From the NCBI RefSeq assembly GCF_018860755.1, contig NZ_JAHKPW010000032.1, forward strand, positions 53,660 through 117,659: 64,000 bases of DNA, written 5' to 3'. The notes under the pieces are model-generated. The model saw only the letters and a program-made list of their open reading frames with translations. It had not been told where the DNA came from and did not search any database. Below are positions 56,827 to 64,000 of this stretch, piece after piece. The position numbers were made by a program, and so were the translations under genes. Each line of letters opens with the position of its first letter. Positions within the stretch are counted from its first letter, which is position 1. The DNA comes from Colwellia sp. D2M02. GTDB lineage: Bacteria; Pseudomonadota; Gammaproteobacteria; Enterobacterales; Alteromonadaceae.

Positions 56827-56877
56827 ACTATTACCTTTATATATGCCAGGTTAGTAAACTGGCTGAGTTAAACTAAG

Positions 56878-57690
56878 TTAGTAAATATTCAAATCATTTG
56901 TTGTTGATATAAAAGCTTGTACCGGGTTTAATGGTAGTGCTCTATTATTAAATTGGTTAATTGGCATAATACCCATAACACAATTACAAATGAACATTGC
57001 TTCTGCTTTTTTAAGATCATCCAAAGAGGTTTTTTTGATCACAACATCAGTATTATGCTTCAATAATGTCTGACGTATTAAACCATTAACTCCTGAATAA
57101 CCTAAAGCCGGTGTGTGTAATTTATTATCAAGCCAATAGAAAAGATTAGCACTTGTCGCTTCAACAACCTCGCTAAGCGTATTAAGTACGACTAAATCAT
57201 CTTCTACACGCTGGTCTAGCTCTGTACGTAAAAGCACTTGCTCTAAACGGTTTAAATGTTTAATGCCGCCAAGCATAGGACTAATAGATATTTGTTGTTG
57301 GCTAATGCCTAAGGATAACCCTTCTTGAGCTTGTTGAGGGTAATGTGAAGGGAAATCAAATACCATCACAATAAATTGTGTTGAACCGGCAATTAAACCT
57401 TGTCTAGAATAGCCTCTTCCCCCACTACCAGCACTAATAATGACTTTAAGTACTCCTGATGAAAACCCGCTAGCAGCACTTACTAATTCATGTTCTAGCT
57501 CAGTTTTAATTGGAGAAGAAATATTAAGGTGCTTACAGCCTAAAATTAGCCGCTCAATATGTTCTGACAACAATAACACTTGTCCTGCAACTATTTTAGC
57601 CGTTGTAAAAATACCATCGCCATAGGCTAAGCCACGATCAGTAATCGCAATATGATTAATTTTTTCACCGTTAATTGAGCAGTATTTCAT
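56878..57690 (-). CDS. pabC: Aminodeoxychorismate lyase
   Basis: PLP enzyme that releases pyruvate from 4-amino-4-deoxychorismate to give p-aminobenzoate for folate. The 270-residue fold-type IV protein has DRGLAYGDGIFTTAKI, GSGGRGYSRQG, the PLP Lys in MLGGIKHLNRLEQVLLRTEL, EVVEATSANLFYWLD and GVNGLIRQTLL. AAAGG precedes the ATG. It follows fabF after a terminator, the usual order fabF-pabC-mltG. Confidence 0.94.
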   Translation of the reverse strand: MKYCSINGEKINHIAITDRGLAYGDGIFTTAKIVAGQVLLLSEHIERLILGCKHLNISSPIKTELEHELVSAASGFSSGVLKVIISAGSGGRGYSRQGLIAGSTQFIVMVFDFPSHYPQQAQEGLSLGISQQQISISPMLGGIKHLNRLEQVLLRTELDQRVEDDLVVLNTLSEVVEATSANLFYWLDNKLHTPALGYSGVNGLIRQTLLKHNTDVVIKKTSLDDLKKAEAMFICNCVMGIMPINQFNNRALPLNPVQAFISTTNDLNIY

Positions 57691-57714
57691 AACACCTTTT
57701 ACTGTAAAGTCGGA

Positions 57715-57769
57715 AATAAAAAAGCCTGAAGACTTTTATGATAACGCATAAAGAAGTATTCAGGCTTTT
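57715..57769 (-). terminator. Terminator after fabF
   Basis: AAAAGCCTGAA (57720-57730 side) pairs with TTCAGGCTTTT (57759-57769) over a 28-base loop; the minus strand ends in CTTTTTTATTT. It separates fabF from pabC, so pabC needs readthrough or its own start site. Confidence 0.75.
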
Positions 57770-57810
57770 AGATAAGAGTTCAAGATAATTATCTTAACTT
57801 TATATTAAGA

Positions 57811-59049
57811 TTATATTTTTTTGAAAACAAGTGATCCGTTTGTGCCACCAAATCCAAATGAGTTACATAAAACATACTCAAGGTTCACATCACGCGCACT
57901 GCCCGCAATATAATCTAGATCACAACCTTCACCTGGGTTATCTAAATTAATCGTTGCTGGTACTTTATTTTGCATCAATGCTTGAATACTAAAAATCGCT
58001 TCAATTGAACCAGCCGCACCAAGTAAATGACCTGTCATCGATTTAGTCGATCCCATCATAACTTGCTTAGCTTGCGATCCAAAAATAGTTTTAACTGCAT
58101 TAGTTTCTGCAATATCACCCGCTGGTGTTGAGGTACCATGAGCATTAATATAGCCAATTTTAGTAATATCTACTTTGGCATCATTAATGGCATTTTGCAT
58201 AGCACGCGCCGCACCATCGCCATTTTCAGGAGGTGAAGTCATGTGGTAAGCATCACCGCTCATGCCAAAACCAGCTAATTCAGCGTATATTTTAGCACCG
58301 CGAGCTTTAGCGTGTTCATACTCTTCAAGTACAATAACACCTGCACCATCACCTAAAACAAAACCGTCACGGTCTTTATCCCAAGGGCGAGATGCTGCTT
58401 GTGGATCATCATTACGACGAGATAACGCTCGAGCAGCGCCAAAGCCGCCCATACCTAATGTAGTAGACGCTTTTTCTGCGCCACCAGCAACCATAGCATC
58501 TGCATCACCATAAGCAATCATTCGTGCTGCATGGCCAATATTATGAACACCACTAGTACAAGCTGTAGTAATAGAGATATTAGGACCTTGCAAACCGAAC
58601 ATAATCGATAAGTGACCTGAAATCATATTGATAATGGTAGATGGCACAAAAAATGGCGAAAGCTTACGAGGGTTACCTTCAGCTTTAATCAATTTAGTAT
58701 GATTGTCTTCAATTAAACCTAAACCACCAATACCCGAACCAACAGCAACACCAACACGTGGCGCATTTTGTTCTGTGATCGCTAGACCTGAATCATTAAA
58801 AGCCTGTACACCTGCAGCAACACCATACTGAATAAAAAGATCCATTTTTTTGGCTTCTTTTTTCTCCATATACTGTTGAACATCAAAGCCTTTAACTAAA
58901 CCTGCAAATTTAGTGGTGTAATTAGTCGTATCAAAATGTTCAATATTGCTAATACCACTTTGCCCCAATAGCAATTTTTGAAAGGTTTCTTCTGCTGTAT
59001 TGGCTAGCGGGCTAAGTGCACCAATACCGGTAACTACAACGCGTCTCAT
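57811..59049 (-). CDS. fabF: 3-oxoacyl-ACP synthase II (beta-ketoacyl-ACP synthase)
   Basis: Elongates acyl-ACP with malonyl-ACP and controls temperature-dependent cis-vaccenate formation in E. coli. The 412-residue thiolase-fold enzyme has the catalytic Cys in [19 protein letters not shown] and the two His in [15 protein letters not shown] and [21 protein letters not shown], with [16 protein letters not shown] at the C-terminus. GGAGG eight bases before the ATG. Preceded by acpP, from which a terminator-like hairpin separates it. Confidence 0.97.
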   Translation of the reverse strand: MRRVVVTGIGALSPLANTAEETFQKLLLGQSGISNIEHFDTTNYTTKFAGLVKGFDVQQYMEKKEAKKMDLFIQYGVAAGVQAFNDSGLAITEQNAPRVGVAVGSGIGGLGLIEDNHTKLIKAEGNPRKLSPFFVPSTIINMISGHLSIMFGLQGPNISITTACTSGVHNIGHAARMIAYGDADAMVAGGAEKASTTLGMGGFGAARALSRRNDDPQAASRPWDKDRDGFVLGDGAGVIVLEEYEHAKARGAKIYAELAGFGMSGDAYHMTSPPENGDGAARAMQNAINDAKVDITKIGYINAHGTSTPAGDIAETNAVKTIFGSQAKQVMMGSTKSMTGHLLGAAGSIEAIFSIQALMQNKVPATINLDNPGEGCDLDYIAGSARDVNLEYVLCNSFGFGGTNGSLVFKKI

Positions 59050-59081
59050 CGTTGGTGCCTCCGAAATATATGAGTAGATAC

Positions 59082-59120
59082 AAAAAAAGCGGTCACTTTA
59101 AAATAAGTATACCGCTTTTT
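59082..59120 (-). terminator. Terminator-like hairpin between acpP and fabF
   Basis: AAAAAGCGGT (59084-59093) pairs with ACCGCTTTTT (59111-59120) over 17 bases, followed on the minus strand by TTTTTTT. It stands between acpP and fabF and would let acpP be made in excess of fabF. Confidence 0.8.
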
Positions 59121-59158
59121 ATTTTAGTTAAGTTCAATAAAATGAACTAACTCAGCTA

Positions 59159-59392
59159 TTACTGGTTTGCAGTAACGTAATCGATAGCTGCTTGAACTGT
59201 AGTAATTTTTTCAGCTTCTTCGTCAGGAATTTCAGTATCAAATTCTTCTTCTAACGCCATAACTAATTCAACAGTGTCTAGTGAATCAGCACCTAAATCG
59301 TCAACGAATGATGATTCAGTTTTAACTTCTGCTTCGCTAACACCTAATTGTTCGATAGTAATTTTTTTAACGCGTTCTTCGATAGTACTCAT
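59159..59392 (-). CDS. acpP: Acyl carrier protein
   Basis: A 77-residue acidic four-helix carrier. Begins [17 protein letters not shown]; Ser in [21 protein letters not shown] (the DSL motif) takes 4'-phosphopantetheine; ends [15 protein letters not shown] seven bases before the ATG at 59392; the open frame continues upstream for 25 codons but no plausible start lies there. It lies between fabG and fabF as in E. coli. Confidence 0.97.
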   Translation of the reverse strand: MSTIEERVKKITIEQLGVSEAEVKTESSFVDDLGADSLDTVELVMALEEEFDTEIPDEEAEKITTVQAAIDYVTANQ

Positions 59393-59564
59393 TTTTTTTC
59401 CTTTACTGAAAGTGCATTTTTTCAAATTGCGTGTAGTGTATTCGTCAAAAGCTTGCCATGCAAGCATCTAATATTAATTTTTTCTCTGGTCTAACCTGTT
59501 GAGGTATTAAATAAAGATAAAACCAACCTGTCAGACCATCTTTCAACCCTTTATTTTTAAAGGG

Positions 59565-60311
59565 TTAAACCATATACATACCACCGTTCACATGAATAGT
59601 TTCGCCAGTAATATAAGCAGCAGCATCTGACGCTAAAAAGGCAACAGTGCTCGCAATTTCATCAGGTTTTCCTAGTCTATTAGCTGGAACTTGTGAAAAT
59701 ATGCCTTCTTTTTGCTCATCTGTGAGTGTTTGTGTCATGTCGGTATCAATAAAACCTGGTGCGACTGTATTAACGGTAATACCACGAGAAGCCACTTCAC
59801 GGGCTAATGCTTTAGTAAAGCCTAATAAGCCTGCTTTTGCAGTAGCGTAGTTAACTTGTCCCGCATTACCCATAGTACCAACAACTGAACCAATATTAAT
59901 GATACGGCCAGTACGTTTTTTCATCATAGGGCGAATAGCCGCTTTACTGACTTTGTATACTGACGTTAAGTTGGTTTCGATAATATCACTCCACTCTTCA
60001 TCTTTCATTCGCATAAACAAATTATCGCGAGTAATACCGGCATTGTTAACAAGAATATCGATGCTACCATGTGCTGTTTTTATCGCATCAAACATAGCGC
60101 TTATTGATTCATCACTTGTTACATTAAGTACTAAGCCTGTACCCGGCACTGTACCTTGCGCTAAATATTCTGAAATTTTTTCAGCGCCATTTTCTGATGT
60201 TGCTGTACCTACAACGGTTGCACCTAATGCTTGTAATTGCATAGCAATAGCTTTACCAATACCACGACTAGCACCTGTAACTAATGCAACTTTACCTGTT
60301 AATGAAAACAT
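59565..60311 (-). CDS. fabG: 3-oxoacyl-ACP reductase
   Basis: NADPH-dependent short-chain dehydrogenase of the fatty-acid cycle. The 248-residue protein has VALVTGASRGIGKAIAMQL, NNAGITRDNLFMRM, the catalytic Ser in IINIGSVVGTMGNAGQVNYATAKAGLLGFTKALAREVASRGI with the YxxxK pair, and the C-terminal AAYITGETIHVNGGMYMV. It lies between fabD and acpP. TAGG lies about ten bases before the ATG. Confidence 0.97.
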   Translation of the reverse strand: MFSLTGKVALVTGASRGIGKAIAMQLQALGATVVGTATSENGAEKISEYLAQGTVPGTGLVLNVTSDESISAMFDAIKTAHGSIDILVNNAGITRDNLFMRMKDEEWSDIIETNLTSVYKVSKAAIRPMMKKRTGRIINIGSVVGTMGNAGQVNYATAKAGLLGFTKALAREVASRGITVNTVAPGFIDTDMTQTLTDEQKEGIFSQVPANRLGKPDEIASTVAFLASDAAAYITGETIHVNGGMYMV

Positions 60312-60375
60312 AAATTATACCTATTGTATTTATTCTAAAATAAATTGAGTTTTCTCAATTTAATGGTTTTACTAA

Positions 60376-61314
60376 TTAACTGTCCGCTAACTCTTTTAGC
60401 TGTGCTAATGACGCATTATCATTAAAGCTTACTGAGCTAATTGACTTAACAATTCGTTTATTTAATCCTTGTAATACTTTACCTGGACCAATCTCTGCGA
60501 CTTTTGTTACCCCGTTGTTTGCAAGCAATGTAATTGTTTCGCTCCAACGTACTGGTGAATATAACTGTTTAACTAAGGCTGCTTTAATCGCTTGTGCTGA
60601 GGTTTCAGTGGCAACATCAACATTGTTAACCACTGCAATAGCAGGTGCATTGAACGTCACTTTTTCTAACTCTAATGCAAGTTTATCGGCGGCATCTTTC
60701 ATTAATGCGCAATGTGATGGTACGCTCACAGGTAAAGGTAAAACGCGTTTAGCACCCGCTGCCTTACATAAAACACCAGCTCTTTCTACAGCAGCTTTAT
60801 GACCTGCAATCACCACTTGACCCGGAGAGTTAAAGTTTACGGCTGATACCACTTCACTTTCTTGTGCTTGCTGACATGCATTAATAATAACGTCATCTTC
60901 TAACCCAATGACAGCTGCCATAGCGCCAACACCTTCTGGCACACTTGTTTGCATAAATTCGCCACGTTTTTCAACCAATACAACTGCATCAGTTAAAGAA
61001 AGCACTCCTGCACAAACCAGTGCTGAATATTCGCCTAAACTATGTCCAGCCATAATATCAGGTTGAATAGCAGTTTCTGCTTGCCATACGCGCCATAAAG
61101 CAACACTCGCTGTTAATAAAGCAGGTTGTGTAAAATTCGTTTGATTAAGTTTCTCTACTGGACCTTGTGACACTAACTGCCATAAGTCGTAACCAAGTGC
61201 TTGTGATGCTTCTTGAAATGTTGCTTGTACAATATCATGCTCAGCAAAATCACTGAGCATAGCTACAGTTTGAGAGCCTTGACCTGGAAACACGAATGCT
61301 AATGTATTTTGCAT
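60376..61314 (-). CDS. fabD: Malonyl-CoA:ACP transacylase
   Basis: Loads malonyl groups onto ACP. The 312-residue protein has FVFPGQGSQTVAML, the catalytic GHSLGEYSALVCAG with Ser and the later His in PVSVPSHCALMKDAADKL, and VEKRGEFMQ. It follows plsX directly, 66 bases away. In E. coli and Shewanella fabH lies between plsX and fabD; it is missing here. The ribosome binding site is weak. Confidence 0.96.
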   Translation of the reverse strand: MQNTLAFVFPGQGSQTVAMLSDFAEHDIVQATFQEASQALGYDLWQLVSQGPVEKLNQTNFTQPALLTASVALWRVWQAETAIQPDIMAGHSLGEYSALVCAGVLSLTDAVVLVEKRGEFMQTSVPEGVGAMAAVIGLEDDVIINACQQAQESEVVSAVNFNSPGQVVIAGHKAAVERAGVLCKAAGAKRVLPLPVSVPSHCALMKDAADKLALELEKVTFNAPAIAVVNNVDVATETSAQAIKAALVKQLYSPVRWSETITLLANNGVTKVAEIGPGKVLQGLNKRIVKSISSVSFNDNASLAQLKELADS

Positions 61315-61380
61315 ATTAAGTTATTCTCTTATTTATTATCTAATTAACGTGTAGATAACGCTTTAGGCATGACTTGTTTC

Positions 61381-62442
61381 TTACTGTTCGTTAACAGATA
61401 AACCTTGCTCTAAAGTCGCTTTAATTTTATCAGGAACTTGTCGTTCAACTTCTTTCATGGCTTCTCTAATCGCGGCTAAAAAAGCAGCTGAATTGGCATT
61501 ACCATGGCTTTTAACCACAATTCCCCGTAATCCTATCAAACTTGCGCCATTATACTGGTCGGGGTTCATCGACTTAAACAGCTTTTTAAAGCTAGATTTA
61601 AAGAAAAATCCAACCAGTGAAGTTAATACATTAGCGGTAAATATGGATTTAGAGCGTTTATGTACTAATCGAGCAACCCCTTCACAGGTTTTCAAAGCCA
61701 CATTTCCGACAAAACCATCACAAACAATGACATCTGCTTTATTGGCAAAAATGTCACAGCCCTCAATAAAGCCAACATAATTAATAGCACTATTCTCTGT
61801 GAGCTCTACTGCCGCTAATTTAATATGATCACTGCCCTTCATAGACTCTTCCCCCATATTCAATAAAGCAATACGTGGATTTTCGATACCATCTACTTGT
61901 GCGGCCATCACTGAGCCCATAACACCGAATTGATAGAGAACATGCGAATCACAAAAAACATTAGCGCCAAGATCTAACATAAAGACATGTTTATTTTTAT
62001 CGTGGGTCGGTAATGCCGAAATTAATGCTGGTCGTTCAACACCTGGTAAATTCTTTAAGACGAAGTGCGCCATGGATAATAATGCGCCGGTATTACCTGC
62101 GCTAACACAAGCTTGCGCTTTGCCTTGATGGACTAAATCTAAAGACTTACGCATTGAAGAGTCTTTTTTAGTACGCATAGCCAAGGCTGGTTTATCGTCC
62201 ATTTCAACAACTTGTGTTGTCGGATATAACGTTAATTGGGGGTGTTGTTCAAGTTTTTCTGCAGGCATGCCATAACGTGCCGCAATAGGAATTATAATTT
62301 GAGGGTCGCCGCATAAGATAAGATGCAAGTGAGGATGACTTTTAATGGCCATTATTGCTGCGGGAATTGTTATAAGGGGGCCTTTATCGCCCCCCATAAC
62401 ATCTAACGATAACGTTAGATTTTTGACATCATTTAAGCTCAA
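61381..62442 (-). CDS. plsX: Phosphate acyltransferase PlsX
   Basis: Makes acyl-phosphate from acyl-ACP for phospholipid synthesis. The 353-residue protein has LTLSLDVMGGDKGP, KDSSMRKSLDLVHQGKAQACVSAGNTGALLSMAHFVLK, DLGANVFCDSHVLYQF, VCDGFVGNVALKTCEGVARL and SFKKLFKSMNPDQYNGASLIGLRGIVVKSHGNANSAAF. Only a TTG (62442) fits the expected start; AGG lies rather far upstream, so initiation may be coupled to rpmF, which ends 27 bases before. Confidence 0.95.
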   Translation of the reverse strand: MSLNDVKNLTLSLDVMGGDKGPLITIPAAIMAIKSHPHLHLILCGDPQIIIPIAARYGMPAEKLEQHPQLTLYPTTQVVEMDDKPALAMRTKKDSSMRKSLDLVHQGKAQACVSAGNTGALLSMAHFVLKNLPGVERPALISALPTHDKNKHVFMLDLGANVFCDSHVLYQFGVMGSVMAAQVDGIENPRIALLNMGEESMKGSDHIKLAAVELTENSAINYVGFIEGCDIFANKADVIVCDGFVGNVALKTCEGVARLVHKRSKSIFTANVLTSLVGFFFKSSFKKLFKSMNPDQYNGASLIGLRGIVVKSHGNANSAAFLAAIREAMKEVERQVPDKIKATLEQGLSVNEQ

Positions 62443-62469
62443 ACGAGATAAGCCTAAAAATGTAATCGC

Positions 62470-62640
62470 TTATTTAGCGATTACTTTAACGCCTTTGTAA
62501 AAGCCATCAGCTGTTACGTGGTGACGACGGTGCGTTTCACCAGATACTGGATCTACAGATAAGTTTTCTGCTGTTAATGCATCATGTGAACGGCGCATGC
62601 CACGTCTTGAACGAGACTTTTTGCTTTTTTGAACTGCCAT
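62470..62640 (-). CDS. rpmF: 50S ribosomal protein L32
   Basis: A 56-residue basic ribosomal protein: [36 protein letters not shown] and the C-terminal [11 protein letters not shown]. It is recognised directly from the translation. GGAGAAA lies before its ATG. The order yceD-rpmF-plsX is the same as in E. coli. It lacks the zinc-binding Cys residues of some other L32 proteins (the gammaproteobacterial type). Confidence 0.96.
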   Translation of the reverse strand: MAVQKSKKSRSRRGMRRSHDALTAENLSVDPVSGETHRRHHVTADGFYKGVKVIAK

Positions 62641-62678
62641 GAGTTTCTCCTAAATCGGTTATTAGTTAAATAAATTAA

Positions 62679-63191
62679 CTATTTAAGTTGTTTTAATACT
62701 TCAAATGGATTCGGCTTCTCTAGCTCTTCCGGCAATTCACCCCAAACTGTATCAGCATCAGCTGGACAATCTTTAAGTTCATGCCTAGGAATTAATGGAA
62801 TAACAAGAATTAACTCTTCTTCCACAAGTTCTAGCAAGTTGACTTCACCATTTTCATCTAATTCTATTACGTCATAATATGACGGAATTTTTTCAGCAGC
62901 CTCGGCATTTTTTGCAGGACTAAAAGTAAACTCTACTTCAAGTAAATGCTCAAAAGAACCATTACAGCGCTGACAAGTTAATGCAACCGATGTTGAGGCA
63001 GTGCCTGACAAAACTGTCAAACCACGTTCATCAACATCAAACTTAACACTAACTTGAACATGCTCACTATTGCTTTCGCACTCAGCGAGCAGTCTAGTCA
63101 TTGCCGACAATTTAAACACACCTTGACACACAAGTCTGCGTTGAGCACTGCGGGTTGGACTAATTGTTATTGGAAGCTTAAGATTCTGCAT
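62679..63191 (-). CDS. yceD: 23S rRNA accumulation protein YceD (DUF177)
   Basis: A 170-residue protein with the DUF177 signature: a Cys pair in ALTCQRCNGSFEHLLEVEFTFSP, then YYDVIELDENGEVNLLELVEEELILVIPLIPRHELKDCPAD, a conserved acidic C-terminal block. YceD is linked to 23S rRNA and ribosome assembly in E. coli. It is the first gene of the fab operon and divergent from yceF. No Shine-Dalgarno is seen at the ATG. Confidence 0.93.
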   Translation of the reverse strand: MQNLKLPITISPTRSAQRRLVCQGVFKLSAMTRLLAECESNSEHVQVSVKFDVDERGLTVLSGTASTSVALTCQRCNGSFEHLLEVEFTFSPAKNAEAAEKIPSYYDVIELDENGEVNLLELVEEELILVIPLIPRHELKDCPADADTVWGELPEELEKPNPFEVLKQLK

Positions 63192-63346
63192 AGGTCGCGC
63201 ATGATATAGCCACTATAAGCAACTGTCAAAAGAAAATTGCACTATTTCGTTTAAAAGCTCAAGATAGCCCCAATAATAACAGTAATTAATAATTTTTTGT
63301 TTATTTCCTCAACAAATAACAATATTACAACCGATATAGGCTTTTC

Positions 63347-63943
63347 ATGAAAACTTTAGTTTTAGGCTCAACCTCCCCCTTTAGAAAAACAATACTTGAG
63401 AAACTTAACTTACCATTTGAGTGTGCAAAACCAAATATAGATGAAAGCCCACAAACTAATGAGCTACCAGAACAACTGGTTGAACGTTTAGCTATTGAAA
63501 AAGCAAAAGCGGTAAGCTCAAACTACAGCAACGCCCTGGTGGTTGGTAGTGATCAAGTGGCAGTATGCGATGGGCAAATTATTGGCAAGCCACATAATTA
63601 TGACAATGCAGTAAAGCAGCTTAGTAGTTTTAGTGGCAAAGCGATTACCTTTTATACGGGACTCTGTGTATATTGCACCAACACGAAAGCAGCAAAGTCA
63701 TTAGTTGAGCCCTTTATTGTGCATTTTAAACAGTTGAGTGAGCAAGATATTGCGAACTATATAAATGCTGAGCAACCATTTAACTGTGCCGGTAGTTTTA
63801 AAAGTGAAGGCTTAGGGATTTGTTTATTCGAAAAGCTTGCAGGAGATGATCCTAATACCTTAATTGGTCTACCACTAATAAAGCTGGTCGAGTTATTAAA
63901 GCAACTAGGCTTAGATGTTTTAGCCCATCAAACAAATACCTAG
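63347..63943 (+). CDS. yceF: Maf-like nucleotide pyrophosphatase YceF
   Basis: Hydrolyses non-canonical nucleotides such as m7GTP. The 198-residue protein has LVLGSTSPFRKTILEKL (phosphate-binding STSPFR), DESPQTNELPEQLVERLAIEKAKAV, the catalytic VVGSDQVAVCDGQIIGKP with Asp, VTFYTGL-type TFYTGLCVYC, and SFKSEGLGICLFEKLAGDDPNTLIGLPLIKL. It matches E. coli YceF rather than MafA/YhdE, in the same place next to yceD. Ends at 63943, followed by a repeat-like sequence. Confidence 0.94.
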   Translation: MKTLVLGSTSPFRKTILEKLNLPFECAKPNIDESPQTNELPEQLVERLAIEKAKAVSSNYSNALVVGSDQVAVCDGQIIGKPHNYDNAVKQLSSFSGKAITFYTGLCVYCTNTKAAKSLVEPFIVHFKQLSEQDIANYINAEQPFNCAGSFKSEGLGICLFEKLAGDDPNTLIGLPLIKLVELLKQLGLDVLAHQTNT

Positions 63944-63990
63944 CCTGAAGTTAGGTTAAATAACCTGAACTCGGCTTAAGAGATATTTAA
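63944..63990 (+). repeat. Palindromic intergenic element, copy 2 (after yceF)
   Basis: The segment just after the yceF stop contains AGCCTGAAGTTAGGTTA followed by TAACCTGAACTCGGCTTAAG, an imperfect inverted repeat. Its right half (AACCTGAACTCGGCTTAAGAGAT, 63963-63985) matches the minus strand of the element at 29987-30006 and flank at 21 of 23 positions. Confidence 0.45.
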
Positions 63991-64000
63991 CAAATTGAAA

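Overview
The window is AT-rich gammaproteobacterial chromosome. Gene order and protein similarity point to a marine Alteromonadales member, most like Colwellia, Thalassotalea or Shewanella relatives; this is inferred from recalled families, not from a search. About 60 protein genes are supported. Almost all are chromosomal housekeeping genes in syntenic blocks also known from Escherichia coli or Shewanella. I see no rRNA, tRNA, CRISPR array, insertion sequence or prophage. Layout, left to right: (1) 1-5.1 kb: the 5' part of a MoxR-type ATPase gene (runs off the left edge), aroG, small conserved genes and tag. (2) 5.3-7.5 kb: yccA followed by a complete tusDCBE sulfur-relay set for tRNA 2-thiouridylation. 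(3) 7.5-13.7 kb: central carbon block with a long GAPDH paralogue, a lipoprotein, msrB, gnd and gapA; a perfect match to the HexR operator consensus lies just before gapA. (4) 13.8-21.6 kb: pyrF, lapB, lapA, ihfB, rpsA, cmk, aroA and serC, all on the minus strand. (5) 21.7-29.8 kb: gyrA, divergent from ubiG, nrdA, nrdB and yfaE, with two NrdR-like boxes 31 bp apart upstream of nrdA. (6) 30.0-45.9 kb: a 14-gene minus-strand chemosensory operon. (7) 46.6-50.6 kb: yciI, an LprI-like secreted protein, an AI-2E-family permease and a CPA2 antiporter, then a possible small RNA. (8) 51.0-63.9 kb: the fatty-acid and replication block in the order tatD, pilZ, holB, tmk, nhaD, mltG, pabC, fabF, acpP, fabG, fabD, plsX, rpmF, yceD (read along the + strand), with divergent yceF. 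nhaD interrupts the usual mltG-tmk junction, and fabH is missing between plsX and fabD. The most unusual region is the chemosensory operon. Read in the direction of transcription it is STAS, cheY, cheA, cheW, cheW, soluble MCP, cheR, cheD, cheB, membrane MCP, STAS, REC-PP2C-HATPase, REC-GAF-like protein, REC-GGDEF-HPt. The core resembles the Pseudomonas aeruginosa Che2 cluster, but the receptor in the Aer2 position has an N-terminal globin domain followed by three PAS domains, a C-terminal signalling domain and an EWEEF tether. The distal part adds an HsbR/HsbA- or CrsR/CrsA-like partner-switching module and a diguanylate cyclase. One receiver has lost its phospho-acceptor Asp and conserved Lys. 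Three otherwise unrelated products (CheD, the membrane MCP, the REC-GAF-like protein) end in an acidic tail finishing with Leu-Phe. Together these suggest an oxygen- or redox-sensing pathway that could branch from chemotaxis into sigma-factor partner switching and cyclic-di-GMP. That wiring is inference.
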